Source: an uncultured Bacteroidales bacterium (lineage in GTDB: Bacteria > Bacteroidota > Bacteroidia > Bacteroidales > Bacteroidaceae). From it: a stretch of 63,544 nucleotides of DNA. Below the pieces are notes generated by a model. That model was not told the DNA's origin. It saw nothing but the letters and a program-made list of their open reading frames with translations, and searched no databases. This document shows positions 18,771-27,776 of this stretch, one piece after another. The stretch covers positions 1 through 63,544 of the forward strand of contig CADCBO010000017.1 in NCBI GenBank assembly GCA_902799685.1, in the 5' to 3' direction. The position numbers and the translations under genes are program-made. Each line of letters opens with the position of its first letter. Within the stretch, counting starts at the first letter, position 1.

Positions 18771-19888
18771 AGATACTGCTCTTAGGCGAATACAGCAACG
18801 TACACAACACCCTTGCCAGGGGACTGAGAGAGTTGGGACACACAGTTACCGTAGCAAGTGACGGTGACGGATGGAAAAACTACCCTCGCGACATAGACCT
18901 TCAGCGTAACCCGGACAGCAGGACAGGACGTATCTCATTCCTGTGGAGGCTGTTCAAGGCTCTTCCCCGGATGCGCGGCTATGATGTAGTCCAACTCATA
19001 AATCCCATGTTCGTTGAACTGAAGGCAGAACGTATATTACCCATCTACCGATACCTGCGCCGCCACAACAGAAAGGTTTTCATGGCCGCATATGGAATTG
19101 ACCATTACTGGGCCAGCGTCAATACGGATATAAGACCCCTGCGTTACAGCGATTTCAACTTCGGAGATCAAATCCGTACGGATGCAGAGGCCAAACGTTA
19201 CCGCGATGAATGGATAGGCACGCCCAAACAGGAACTCAATGAGGCGATAGCTCTGGATTGCGATGGCATTCCGGCAGACCTGTACGAATATTGGGCAACT
19301 TATAACGAGGTGAAACAACCGGGAAGGAACGGCATTGCCATCAGAGACAAGGTGCGTTTCATTCCGCTGCCCATAGTAATGCCGGAGACACCCCAGATCA
19401 GTTTTGACGGAGGTCCCGTAAGACTGTTCATAGGAATAAGCCGAGGACGTTCAGCGTACAAAGGCACAGATATAATGCTGCGTGCCGCCCAGTCACTTAA
19501 GGAAAAATATCCTGACCGTCTGGAAATAAGGATAGCCGAAGGGGTGCCTTTTGAAGAATATCAACGCATGATGGACGGAAGCGATGCCATATTGGACCAA
19601 CTTTACAGCTACACTCCGTCCATGAACTCACTTCTGGCCATGTCCAAAGGAATCATCGTGATTGGGGGCGGAGAACCGGAGAACTATGACATCCTAGGCG
19701 AGAAGGAACTACGCCCCATAATCAATGTCCAACCTGATGGACAGAGCGTATATGAGCAGTTGGAACAGCTCATTCTACATCCGGAGCGTATCCCGGAACT
19801 GAAACGCCAATCGGTAGAATATGTGCACCGCCACCATGACTATGTCAAAGTGGCGGCACAATATGAAAAGTTCTACAGGGAACTGTAA
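18767..19888 (+). CDS. GT-B fold glycosyltransferase, GT4-like
   Basis: A 373-residue protein starting MKILLLGEYSNVHNTLARGL, typical of GT-B enzymes. The C-terminal half has the donor-binding pattern YKGTDIMLRAAQSL, a variant region GVPFEEYQRMMDGSDAILDQ and SYTPSMNSLLAMSKGIIVIGGGEPEN, where GT4 enzymes have E-x7-E. The acidic pair in that motif is not standard here, so the family assignment is tentative. It ends the plus-strand glycosyltransferase unit and is convergent with the PlsC-type gene 3 bp away with no terminator between them. Confidence 0.78.
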   Translation: MKILLLGEYSNVHNTLARGLRELGHTVTVASDGDGWKNYPRDIDLQRNPDSRTGRISFLWRLFKALPRMRGYDVVQLINPMFVELKAERILPIYRYLRRHNRKVFMAAYGIDHYWASVNTDIRPLRYSDFNFGDQIRTDAEAKRYRDEWIGTPKQELNEAIALDCDGIPADLYEYWATYNEVKQPGRNGIAIRDKVRFIPLPIVMPETPQISFDGGPVRLFIGISRGRSAYKGTDIMLRAAQSLKEKYPDRLEIRIAEGVPFEEYQRMMDGSDAILDQLYSYTPSMNSLLAMSKGIIVIGGGEPENYDILGEKELRPIINVQPDGQSVYEQLEQLILHPERIPELKRQSVEYVHRHHDYVKVAAQYEKFYREL

Positions 19889-19891
19889 CAC

Positions 19892-21214
19892 TCAGATTTC
19901 GCCTATATCCGGAGCTTTCTTTTTCTTGAATTTCCACCTGATGTCAGAGCACAGCCGGCGGAAAAATAGCCCGTAGTCATAAAGATACTTGATCGAAGGC
20001 AAGGAAAGCAGCAGCAGAACCGCCGCAATCTTCCAGCTGAACAGCAGGAAATAGACCAAAGCCCACACAATGAGTGCCGGAATGGCCAAACCCACACGCA
20101 CTCCATATCTGGCCGTATTATAGAAAGCATCATCTTTGACACCTCTCATAACCAGCAGTATGGGTACCCACTTGATTGAGCCCGCTACCGCGCAGAATAC
20201 ATAGTACGGTAAACCGGCTAAAGCAACCAGGAATCTTAAGAAAAGAACCGCCCAGTTACGCTCATGTGCTATGGATTTCACTGATATGCCGTTCTGGATT
20301 CTCCATACGCGCAGTTCATCCACCTTCTTGAACAGGTCACGGGCTTTGTCCGGCTCATTCTCCCTAAGAGCCAACGCCTCTTTTACCGCCTGTTTGTCAA
20401 CCGCCTGGACTCCCAGCAGACCTTTGTATCTCTCACCCCCCACCGATTCCACTCGGGCCAGTGTTTTCCTGAAATAATCAGGATTGTCAGCCTTAAGCTT
20501 GACGTATTCCCATATGGCGTCATAATCTTCGTCATCGGGAATATATACAATCTGTTCGGCCAGTCTGGCGGTAAGCAGTTCACGCATCTTGAGCATGACC
20601 ACAGGCTGTGGCTCATCGGAATGCTCCTTTTTGAACTCCGATATGTTTAAAGGTTTTCCGAACCTTATAAGGACTTCGGTGCGGAACCGGAAATAGTCAC
20701 CGTATTCTATGCCTATGGGCAAAATATAGACAGGTCTGTCATCCTTGGACTGCTCTATTGCGGATTCAGCTATATGAAAGATGCCTTTACTCAGTTTAAG
20801 AAGCGAATGCTTGGGGCGGTGGGTGGCTTCGGGAAAAATCACGAAAGGCACACCGTCCATTATAACGCCGGTTGCCTGAGCAATGGCCTCATCATTATGT
20901 TTTACGGCGTTGATGCCGTCCCTGATACGGTAGATAGGCATCACACGCAGGAATGACAACGCCTTGCACGCCCATTTCTTCTTGAAGATATCCGCCCGGG
21001 CCACGAAAACCTTGCGGCCACGCGTTGATGAAAGCATGACCATAGGGTCCATGAGGGCATTCGTGTGATTTGACGCCCATATTACACTGCCGTCCCGGGG
21101 AATGTTTTCCAGACCCTCAACCTGAAATTTGCGATATGAGCTTCTGACCGACCAGTCAACAAGTTTTTTTAGGAATGTATATAAAGGATCACTGTCCTGG
21201 ATATGCTGTCTCAT
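19892..21214 (-). CDS. PlsC-like lysophospholipid acyltransferase
   Basis: A 440-residue membrane enzyme of the glycerol acyltransferase family. Block I is SNHTNALMD (H50), block III is FPEATHR, and the C-terminal 140 residues hold several hydrophobic segments (FLRFLVALAGLPYYVFCAVAG, AIPALIVWALVYFLLF). It probably adds acyl chains during phospholipid synthesis; the long form with a C-terminal membrane part is usual in Bacteroidetes. Overlaps the BASS transporter gene by 4 bp. Whether it acts on glycerol-3-phosphate, lysophosphatidate or another acceptor is not shown. Confidence 0.85.
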   Translation of the reverse strand: MRQHIQDSDPLYTFLKKLVDWSVRSSYRKFQVEGLENIPRDGSVIWASNHTNALMDPMVMLSSTRGRKVFVARADIFKKKWACKALSFLRVMPIYRIRDGINAVKHNDEAIAQATGVIMDGVPFVIFPEATHRPKHSLLKLSKGIFHIAESAIEQSKDDRPVYILPIGIEYGDYFRFRTEVLIRFGKPLNISEFKKEHSDEPQPVVMLKMRELLTARLAEQIVYIPDDEDYDAIWEYVKLKADNPDYFRKTLARVESVGGERYKGLLGVQAVDKQAVKEALALRENEPDKARDLFKKVDELRVWRIQNGISVKSIAHERNWAVLFLRFLVALAGLPYYVFCAVAGSIKWVPILLVMRGVKDDAFYNTARYGVRVGLAIPALIVWALVYFLLFSWKIAAVLLLLSLPSIKYLYDYGLFFRRLCSDIRWKFKKKKAPDIGEI

Positions 21215-22245
21215 TTCTTCTTATGCGAGAATTTTGAAAGGCCTGTCGTATCAAAAGCCGATAGCCGGAACGCCGTTCCGAGCAGAAGCCCCGATATGAT
21301 ATGCCATACGCCCCACCATGCTGTCACGAACACCATACCCCCCTTGGAAATCTCGGGCGGGAAAATACCGGTATTGAACAGCAGGAGCAATCCCAATCCT
21401 GAATTCTGGATTCCGGTCTCCAGAGTAACGGCACGCCTGTCCTTTACAGGGGTATTGCCAATCGAGGCTGCCGTATAACCGATACCGAAACCTATCAGAT
21501 TGTGTACAAATACTATGATGAAAATAAAACCTATATATTCCCTGAACAGGACAAAGTTCTGTGAAATCATCATTCCCGCCACGCCAATGAATATCACTAT
21601 CGATACATACCTCATTATCTCCTTTAAACGGGCGGAAACCTTGGGAGCAAACTTGACGGTTACAAGCCCTAAAAGAACCGGAATGCCTATTATCACTATA
21701 ACCGTCAAGGCAATCTGCATAGGCGGGACCTGCAGTGTCCGCAACACGTCACCTGCCGCGGCATCCATGTATTTGGTGTAAAGGCCGCCCCAGATAGCGT
21801 AGTTTATGGGAGTGAATATCGGTGCGCCAAGGGTGGTTATGGTGCTCATCAAAACTGACAGTTCGGCATTGCCCTTGGCGTATGAAGTCATGAAATTGGA
21901 CACCGCACCGCCCGGACACGAGGCCACGAGAATAAGGCCCATTGCCACCATAGGAGGCACAAAGTTGTGAAACAGTACGCAGAGCAGGAATGTTATGAGC
22001 GGAAGTATCAGCCACTGGCAGACCAGTCCTATGAACAGGGAACGCGGACGGTTGAACACGCCACGGAAGAACTGAGGTCTCAACCCCAAGGCCACGCCAT
22101 ACATGACAACGGCCATGAAAAGCATCAGCAGCCAGTTTCCCGTCCTGTTGAAGTTGATTGAAAGCGTATCAAGCTGTTGAAGACTCTGGTACATATCCGG
22201 TTGCAGTTCTTTCCCGTGATTATAAAATTCCTGCAAACTTAACAA
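21211..22245 (-). CDS. BASS-family (bile acid:sodium symporter-like) transporter 1
   Basis: A 344-residue membrane protein with about ten hydrophobic segments. The family hallmark is present as ASCPGGAVSNFMTSYAKGNAELSV with a following TITTLGAP break. Compared with the 281-residue copy at 26876 it has an N-terminal extension of about 40 residues and an extra segment. BASS proteins cotransport organic anions (bile acids, pantoate, pyruvate and others) with sodium; substrate cannot be predicted. It is the first gene of a pair with the acyltransferase. Confidence 0.85.
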   Translation of the reverse strand: MLSLQEFYNHGKELQPDMYQSLQQLDTLSINFNRTGNWLLMLFMAVVMYGVALGLRPQFFRGVFNRPRSLFIGLVCQWLILPLITFLLCVLFHNFVPPMVAMGLILVASCPGGAVSNFMTSYAKGNAELSVLMSTITTLGAPIFTPINYAIWGGLYTKYMDAAAGDVLRTLQVPPMQIALTVIVIIGIPVLLGLVTVKFAPKVSARLKEIMRYVSIVIFIGVAGMMISQNFVLFREYIGFIFIIVFVHNLIGFGIGYTAASIGNTPVKDRRAVTLETGIQNSGLGLLLLFNTGIFPPEISKGGMVFVTAWWGVWHIISGLLLGTAFRLSAFDTTGLSKFSHKKK

Positions 22246-22313
22246 TTATCCTCCAAACCGCCAAAATCACACGGATTGATTGTATCTTCGTACGGCCAAC
22301 ATAATAATTTGTA

Positions 22314-22787
22314 ATGAAAATTCTCCTGATAGTCATAGGCAAGACCGACCAGCAGTGGCTTGTAGAAGGCATAAACCAATATGCTGACCGGCTTAAGCAT
22401 TTCGGACAGTTCGAATTGCAGGTCATACCCGACATAAAGAACACCCGCAGCATGGATCCGCAGGTTCAGAAGGTTCGTGAAGGAGAACAGATACTCAAAC
22501 TGCTACAGCCGTCTGACGACGTGTGGCTTCTGGATGACAAAGGCCGTGAGATGACATCGCCGGAACTGGCGGGCTGGCTTGAAAAACGCATGGCCCAATC
22601 CACCAAACGCCTGGTCTTCATAATAGGAGGTCCTTACGGATTTCCACCCGATGTGTATGACCGTGTCCCAGGCCGTCTGTCGCTATCCCGGATGACATTC
22701 TCGCACCAGATGGTACGGCTTATTTTCGTGGAGCAACTTTACCGGGCGTTCAGTATTATCAACAACCTACCCTACCATCATGAATGA
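22314..22787 (+). CDS. rlmH: 23S rRNA (pseudouridine1915-N3)-methyltransferase
   Basis: A 157-residue SPOUT methyltransferase that modifies pseudouridine 1915 in helix 69 of 23S rRNA. Signature elements: DDKGREMTSPELAGWL, FIIGGPYGFPPDV (the SAM-binding knot) and LSLSRMTFSHQMVRLIFVEQLYRA at the C-terminus. Full length and single copy; divergent from the BASS gene and convergent with the DegT gene. Confidence 0.96.
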   Translation: MKILLIVIGKTDQQWLVEGINQYADRLKHFGQFELQVIPDIKNTRSMDPQVQKVREGEQILKLLQPSDDVWLLDDKGREMTSPELAGWLEKRMAQSTKRLVFIIGGPYGFPPDVYDRVPGRLSLSRMTFSHQMVRLIFVEQLYRAFSIINNLPYHHE

Positions 22788-22795
22788 AAAACGTG

Positions 22796-22818
22796 CAATT
22801 TGGGACTGTCCCCTTTTG
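22796..22818. repeat. REP-like palindrome, divergent copy
   Basis: CAATTTGGGACTGTCCCC followed by TTTTG, between the convergent rlmH and DegT genes. It shares the flanks and hairpin layout of the elements at 26844 and 27952 but with a GGGAC/GTCCC stem. In this position it could also end transcription from both sides. Confidence 0.6.
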
Positions 22819-22822
22819 AACA

Positions 22823-23926
22823 TCATCTGAAAGAGTTGACCGCTTTGATTACAGTCTCTGCATCCTGATCGGCGATTACCGGACTGATAGGAAGGCTAAG
22901 TTCCTGCGCATGGATGCGCTCGGTAACAGGCAAGTTGATATCGTTCCACTCACAGTAGCACTGCTGCTTGTGCGGGGGTATGGGATAATGGATCAAAGTC
23001 TGTATGCCGTCTGCCTGCAGGTGTTTCTGCAGTTCGTCCCTGCGCTCGCAGAATACGGGAAACTGATGCCAGACGTTTGACTGTACCGGAAGCTGTTGGG
23101 GCAAAGTAACCAGAGGATTGGTTATCCCCCCGATATAGCGTAATGCAATCCTTTTACGGACAGCATTGTCCTCATCCAGATGACGCAGCTTGACACGTAG
23201 CACCGCAGCCTGGATTTCATCCATCCTGCTGTTACGTCCACGGTAAGGGAATACATACTTTTGGCTTGAGCCGTAATTGGCTAACGTACGGATCGTATCG
23301 GCCAGAATGCCGTCATCGGTAGTCACAGCGCCTGCGTCACCCAGCGCACCCATGTTCTTGCCGGGATAGAAGCTGTGGCCCGCCGCATCGCCCAACGAAC
23401 CGGTCTTGCGTCCGTTCAGAGTCTCGCAGCCATGTGCCTGGGCATTGTCCTCTATCAGCTTGAGCCCGTGACGGCGGCATATTTCGGACATATTCCCCGA
23501 CCACGACAGCCGTCCATAAAGATGCACTGTCATCAGTGCCTTGGTACGGGGAGTAACCATACTCTCTATGATATCCTCATCTATCTCAAGAGTCTCCCAC
23601 TTAGGCTCCACCAATACGGGTTTCAATCCGTTTTCAGTAATGGCAAGGATAGAGGCGATATAGGTGTTGGCAGGAACCAGCACTTCATCACCGGGTTCCA
23701 TGATCCCCATCTCCATATAGGCATGCAGTATGAGCCACAGGGCATCAAGTCCGTTTGCACACGCCACACAGTTACGCGAGCCTATGTAATCGGCATACTC
23801 CCTTTCAAAAGCGCTCACCTCATTACCCAGCAGATACCAGCCGCTGTCAACGGCATCAAGCACCGCGCGGTGTATCTCATCGGAATATCTTTCCGTGACT
23901 TTCTTAAGCGGCAGGAACTCTATCAT
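22823..23926 (-). CDS. DegT/DnrJ/EryC1-family sugar aminotransferase, FdtB-like
   Basis: PLP-dependent aminotransferase of 367 residues that places an amino group on a keto sugar nucleotide. K190 ([16 protein letters not shown]) is the Schiff-base lysine and D160 (EDNAQAHG) the pyridine-nitrogen partner. The active-site order matches FdtB/QdtB (dTDP-3-keto-6-deoxyhexose aminotransferases). The gene starts 3 bp after the cupin-acyltransferase fusion, whose cupin half resembles FdtA/QdtA, so together they would convert dTDP-4-keto-6-deoxyglucose to a 3-amino-3,6-dideoxy sugar. The rmlA and rmlB genes needed upstream are not in the window. Confidence 0.9.
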   Translation of the reverse strand: MIEFLPLKKVTERYSDEIHRAVLDAVDSGWYLLGNEVSAFEREYADYIGSRNCVACANGLDALWLILHAYMEMGIMEPGDEVLVPANTYIASILAITENGLKPVLVEPKWETLEIDEDIIESMVTPRTKALMTVHLYGRLSWSGNMSEICRRHGLKLIEDNAQAHGCETLNGRKTGSLGDAAGHSFYPGKNMGALGDAGAVTTDDGILADTIRTLANYGSSQKYVFPYRGRNSRMDEIQAAVLRVKLRHLDEDNAVRKRIALRYIGGITNPLVTLPQQLPVQSNVWHQFPVFCERRDELQKHLQADGIQTLIHYPIPPHKQQCYCEWNDINLPVTERIHAQELSLPISPVIADQDAETVIKAVNSFR

Positions 23927-23929
23927 AAC

Positions 23930-25300
23930 TCAAAACAGCATTTCATAAGTGTCATAGACCACGGCACGGGCGCCAAAACCCTCCTTCTGTGAAATAAGCC
24001 CTTCATTAAGATTATTGCCACCCACAAGCGTTGACGTTCCGTAATCCATGTAACTGCGTGACTTGAACACATCATCCATAAGTGTACCGAACAGCAGGTC
24101 CAAAGCCCCGAATGCCCTTCCCTCTTCCGATGATGCGATGTACTGGGTCTTGGCAACCGTACCGGTATCATATATCACGGTACCCGCCACGATCTTACCG
24201 GCATTCCTCACCACATACAGTTTGATTGAATCCGGGAAACGGCTTTGCAGAAGTCTTATCTCATCAAGGGTATGCACAGGTTTGGAGCCATATTTGCTAT
24301 GAAGCAACTCAGTCAGGATATCCCAGTATTCAGCAATATCCTTATCAAAATCCCCTTCATCCACGATGAGGCTGTTCTTTGTGGCTTTCTTATACCCACG
24401 CTTGCGCAGCGTACTCAACGGGATACGTTTTGACATATCGACTATGGAACTTATCTCACGTTTCTTTATGGTGGCGCCATTGCGTGACAGCGCATAGAGA
24501 TCCTCATCGGCAGGCAATGAGCTGTATATGCGCGGAACAGGCTTATATATCCACCTTACTGCGCCCAGATTCCTTTTCATCCAATCTATGGCACAGCTGA
24601 ACACTTCCAATGCATCCTCGGCGGTAAAACTTGCTCCTGTTATCAGTCCGCCGTATGTCAGGCCTCCGTGTGACTGGACTGTACTCTCATCCTTAAGCCA
24701 GTTGGCGGGAAGCAGGGCTATAAGCCTTCCTTTCTTGTAAAACATAAGCGAGCAATCAGTAAATCGGCCACTGTGATAATCCATATACCCCCTGTCAAAC
24801 AGGAATGTGCCGTTCTTGGAGCTTTTCACGAACCTGTTCCAAAGTTCCCTGTGGGCGGGAACATATTGAACCGTCACTACATTGTTACCGCTTAATTCCG
24901 GATAATCTGTCACATAATCCTCGGCGCGGAAAGTATGTGATGACAGCACCATTACCGATGAACCCGGTGCAAAGTCACTCAGTTCACACCAGATACCCGG
25001 AGGCAGCAGGATTCCTTTAGAGGCTGAATCCATAAGAACCTGAGCCCTGTCGGTTCCGTCATCAATCAGCAGCCTGAAACTGCCGGTTACAGGTATGAGT
25101 ACCTGCGACGCTTCTATGTGAGAGTGACCGCCGCGTGTCTTGTCTGCGGGTATTCCGTGCATCCAGAAAACGCGTTCTATGTGAAACGGAATATGATTTA
25201 CGCTTTCTGCAAAAGAGAGCGCTCCCCTGTCATCCTTAAACTCAGGGAAATCAATCATTCTGCAGCCGCGCGGCAGTTTGACAGTGTTATCTTGTGACAT
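23930..25300 (-). CDS. Fusion: FdtA-like sugar ketoisomerase cupin + FemAB/GNAT-like acyltransferase
   Basis: A 456-residue two-domain protein. Residues about 10-135 are an FdtA/WxcM-type cupin (DDRGALSFAES, FHIERVFWMHGIP, TRGGHSH with the catalytic-type His), which in relatives isomerises dTDP-4-keto to 3-keto sugars. Residues about 140-456 have a GNAT/FemAB-like double-domain pattern (HRELWNRFVKSSKNGTFLF; LYVVRNAGKIVAGTVIYD; LDLLFGTLMDD), as in acyltransferases acting on amino sugars. With the DegT gene directly downstream, isomerase, aminotransferase and N-acyltransferase steps of one amino-sugar pathway would be covered by two proteins. The acyl donor is unknown. Confidence 0.82.
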   Translation of the reverse strand: MSQDNTVKLPRGCRMIDFPEFKDDRGALSFAESVNHIPFHIERVFWMHGIPADKTRGGHSHIEASQVLIPVTGSFRLLIDDGTDRAQVLMDSASKGILLPPGIWCELSDFAPGSSVMVLSSHTFRAEDYVTDYPELSGNNVVTVQYVPAHRELWNRFVKSSKNGTFLFDRGYMDYHSGRFTDCSLMFYKKGRLIALLPANWLKDESTVQSHGGLTYGGLITGASFTAEDALEVFSCAIDWMKRNLGAVRWIYKPVPRIYSSLPADEDLYALSRNGATIKKREISSIVDMSKRIPLSTLRKRGYKKATKNSLIVDEGDFDKDIAEYWDILTELLHSKYGSKPVHTLDEIRLLQSRFPDSIKLYVVRNAGKIVAGTVIYDTGTVAKTQYIASSEEGRAFGALDLLFGTLMDDVFKSRSYMDYGTSTLVGGNNLNEGLISQKEGFGARAVVYDTYEMLF

Positions 25301-25386
25301 AGATAATGAATGCTGGCTTTTCTTTTTGTAAAGATAACGATTATTACGTGCGATTGTTGTTTTTTAAAAATTATTCGCCACAAAAC

Positions 25387-25417
25387 TTGCATGACTCAAA
25401 AACGTACATTACCTTTG
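25387..25417 (+). promoter_or_regulatory. Promoter of the tRNA-Ser/tRNA-Glu unit
   Basis: TTG at 25387-25389, 20-bp spacer, TACCTTTG at 25410-25417: a good match to the Bacteroidetes sigma factor consensus. The tRNA-Ser begins 36 bp downstream. Confidence 0.8.
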
Positions 25418-25452
25418 TGCCCGCTAAAGGATTCCGGACCTACGGTTCCCAG

Positions 25453-25539
25453 GGAAGTTTGGGTGAGTGGCTGAAACCAGCAGTTTGCTAAACTGCCGTA
25501 CGGGTAACCGTACCGGGGGTTCGAATCCCCCAGCTTCCG
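25453..25539 (+). tRNA. tRNA-Ser (anticodon GCT)
   Basis: 87 nt. Acceptor arms GGAAGTT (25453-25459) and AGCTTCC (25532-25538) pair over 7 bp with G as discriminator; anticodon stem GCAGT/ACTGC with anticodon GCT at 25487-25489; long variable arm (CGTACGGGTAACCGTACG) typical of serine tRNA; T loop TTCGAAT. CCA is not encoded. Reads AGC/AGU. Confidence 0.97.
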
Positions 25540-25570
25540 CCTCCTTTTGGCGGACATGACGTAACCGTAT

Positions 25571-25642
25571 GGCGCTTTCATCTAACGGTTAGGATACAAG
25601 ATTCTCAATCTTGGCATACGGGTTCGATTCCCGTAGGCGCTA
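25571..25642 (+). tRNA. tRNA-Glu (anticodon CTC)
   Basis: 72 nt. Anticodon stem CAAGA/TCTTG with anticodon CTC at 25604-25606; T arm ACGGG/CCCGT with loop TTCGATT. Acceptor arms GGCGCTT and AGGCGCT give seven pairs, but the first is G-U rather than the usual G-C. CCA is not encoded. This isoacceptor reads GAG only, so a second tRNA-Glu (TTC) is expected elsewhere. Confidence 0.95.
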
Positions 25643-25676
25643 CAAAAAGAGGCCCGCAAAACGGGCCTCTTTTTGT
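25643..25676 (+). terminator. Terminator of the tRNA unit
   Basis: AAAAAGAGGCCCG and CGGGCCTCTTTTT form a 13-bp stem around CAAAA, starting one base after the tRNA-Glu. Downstream, 25677-25801 contains nothing I can assign. Confidence 0.9.
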
Positions 25677-25801
25677 ACGCCTACACGACTTTTTTTTAGT
25701 TTGCTACGCAAACGCGCTCCATTTCATTACGCTTGGCGGCCCTCCGGGACCGCGGTCTCGCTCCAAGCATTCGCTCGCACCAATACGTATGTACCTGCGT
25801 A

Positions 25802-26818
25802 TTATATTTTCCTTCTTAGGCTTAGGCGGGAGGTTATTGGTTTCAGAAGGTATTTGTCTAGGAATAGAGAGAACAGTATTGAAAGTATCAGCGCTACAGC
25901 AACCTTTGATGTCAGGGACAGTTGGATACCGGCTCTTTCACTCATCAAGGCAAGGTATCGTATAACCAGCTGATGGATCATGTAGAACGTGAAGCTTGCA
26001 GAACCAAGCTTTTGCAGAACCGGACTGGCCAATAGACCTCCGGGATTAAGGCTTATGCTTACAAGCATTACAACAATTGCCGGCCAGAATATCCAGGCCA
26101 TAACAGAGTATTCCTCGGGAACAAAAATTGACAACGATACAAGAATCAGGAATGAAAGCGATGCAATGATTGCAGTCAATGCCTTATGGCCCTGCACATA
26201 ATCAACAACACTCTTTTTCCGTGCAAGACTCTGATACCACATTCCCGATAACAGCCCTATCGAGAAATCACATAGACGCACTATCGGATTGATGTACAGA
26301 ACCGCATTCCGCAACCTTTCAGGAGTAACCAAACACAGGATACAGTACACGGTTGCCGCTGTAATCAGGAATACCTTTCGATAGGCAGTTGATTCGAGCC
26401 ATCTGAAAACCACCGGAAAACAGGCAACCAGAAAAACCATGTCGCACAGGAACCATGAGACCGCGTTGTATGAAAAAAACACCTCCGGCAATGGAATCCA
26501 GCTTTGCAGCAACAGTAAATTCACTCCCAGTATCAGGACATCCTTACAACTTATTCCCACCAGTGAAATTGGAATGGCTATAAGCAAAGTAATCCAATGC
26601 AGGGGATAGAATCTGACAAGCCTCCCCTTTAAGAAATCCCCATAGCTGAAATCCTGAGACAGCACCTTCCGGCTATAACCCAATGTGTAGCAGAAACCGC
26701 TCAGGACAAAGAAACACGCCACGCCCATATCACCTCCGCCTGGATAGGACGGCAAGGCGTGATGAAAGAAAATCACCAGGATGAGGATGAATCTTAATGA
26801 CGTCAGCTCCTTGATCAT
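25802..26818 (-). CDS. OafA/YrhL-type membrane O-acyltransferase
   Basis: A 338-residue Acyl_transf_3 protein with about ten membrane segments. The N-terminus LTSLRFILILVIFFHHALPS carries the conserved R and H, followed by GVACFFVLSGFCYTLGY and KGRLVRFYPLHW, the family signatures. These enzymes O-acetylate (or otherwise acylate) surface sugars such as O-antigen. It lies at the edge of the glycan region but has its own promoter (26823-26853), so the link is by proximity. Substrate unknown. Confidence 0.88.
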   Translation of the reverse strand: MIKELTSLRFILILVIFFHHALPSYPGGGDMGVACFFVLSGFCYTLGYSRKVLSQDFSYGDFLKGRLVRFYPLHWITLLIAIPISLVGISCKDVLILGVNLLLLQSWIPLPEVFFSYNAVSWFLCDMVFLVACFPVVFRWLESTAYRKVFLITAATVYCILCLVTPERLRNAVLYINPIVRLCDFSIGLLSGMWYQSLARKKSVVDYVQGHKALTAIIASLSFLILVSLSIFVPEEYSVMAWIFWPAIVVMLVSISLNPGGLLASPVLQKLGSASFTFYMIHQLVIRYLALMSERAGIQLSLTSKVAVALILSILFSLFLDKYLLKPITSRLSLRRKI

Positions 26819-26822
26819 AGTG

Positions 26823-26853
26823 CAAAAATACGTTATTTCCCAAAATGATACAA
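26823..26853 (-). promoter_or_regulatory. Promoter of the OafA-type gene
   Basis: On the minus strand, TTG (26851-26853), 20-bp spacer, TATTTTTG (26823-26830). The -7 box ends 4 bp before the ATG, implying a leaderless or near-leaderless message. The TTG lies inside an arm of the 37-bp palindrome at 26844. Confidence 0.75.
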
Positions 26854-26880
26854 TTGGGGTCTGACCCCTTTTGTATCATT
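26844..26880. repeat. 37-bp REP-like palindrome, copy A
   Basis: Arms AATGATACAA (26844-26853) and TTGTATCATT (26871-26880) are perfect inverted repeats around a second inverted pair GGGGTC/GACCCC. It contains the TGA stop codon of the BASS gene at 26876 and the -33 box of the OafA-type gene. Confidence 0.85.
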
Positions 26881-27721
26881 TTTTGCGGATTGCAAAGACG
26901 TAGATCAGGAGGACTATGTTCATCATCAGCGAATAGAGTATGGCGGGAATTGCCATTACCTCATTGTGAAAAATGAACGGACTTGAAGCTATTGCTATGG
27001 CCTGAGCGGCATTCTGCATTCCTACTTCTATCACGACGGTGCGTCGGTGCTGCGCGCTGTTCCTGACCAGGCGCGAAAGAACCGAAGAGCAGGTAATTGC
27101 CACCAGAATCAGCACAGTGACGCATAAGCCCAATTGACCGATGTTCTTGAGGATAGTTTCATGATGCTGAATGTAGAAAACGGTGATGAGCACCATCAGC
27201 AGCGGGAACGCCAGCTTTGAAAGCACCTTGTCAGTTCCGGCTGCGGCTTTTGGCCAGATATAATGAATACCTATTCCCAACAACACAGGCAGCAGCATCA
27301 AAAGCAGGTTCTGCTTTATCAGATTACCCACGGGCAGGGTAATACCCACACTCTCGCCTATCATCCGCGTTGCCCAGCTCATGATTACCGGAATGGTAAA
27401 GAGAGTGATTACGCTGCTCAGTGCAGTAAGAATTACAGACAAAGCCACGTCACCTCCGGCCAGTCTGGAGAAAACGTTCGATGAACTTCCGCCCGGACAG
27501 CATGCAATAAGTATAAGTCCGATGAAAAATACCGGGGTCAGATTAAATGCCCATGCCAATCCGAGAGCAATAAGCGGCAACAGGACCAACTGTCCAAGCA
27601 ACGCCACGGCTATCGGCCAAGGATGTTTGAAAACCTTCCCGAAATCCTCAAACCGGAGCGTAAGCCCCAGATCAAACATCAGCAAGCACAAAATAGGCAG
27701 GACTATCCAGATCGTATTCAT
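26876..27721 (-). CDS. BASS-family transporter 2
   Basis: A 281-residue membrane protein with nine or ten hydrophobic segments. Hallmark ACCPGGSSSNVFSRLAGGDVAL (GG-x-S-S-N region) plus a short N-terminus typical of the compact BASS group. Sodium-coupled uptake of an organic anion is the family role; substrate unknown. It is a single gene between two palindromic elements (26844 and 27952), has its own -7 box (27744), and its stop codon lies within the palindrome arm. Confidence 0.85.
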   Translation of the reverse strand: MNTIWIVLPILCLLMFDLGLTLRFEDFGKVFKHPWPIAVALLGQLVLLPLIALGLAWAFNLTPVFFIGLILIACCPGGSSSNVFSRLAGGDVALSVILTALSSVITLFTIPVIMSWATRMIGESVGITLPVGNLIKQNLLLMLLPVLLGIGIHYIWPKAAAGTDKVLSKLAFPLLMVLITVFYIQHHETILKNIGQLGLCVTVLILVAITCSSVLSRLVRNSAQHRRTVVIEVGMQNAAQAIAIASSPFIFHNEVMAIPAILYSLMMNIVLLIYVFAIRKK

Positions 27722-27743
27722 TTTTCCTTCTTTTTTCAGACCG

Positions 27744-27751
27744 CAAAATTA
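27744..27751 (-). promoter_or_regulatory. Putative -7 box for BASS transporter 2
   Basis: TAATTTTG on the minus strand, 22 bp before the ATG; matches TAnnTTTG. The -33 region is T-rich without a proper TTG. Confidence 0.5.
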
Positions 27752-27776
27752 CAAAAAACTCGAGGAAGGTGCACGA

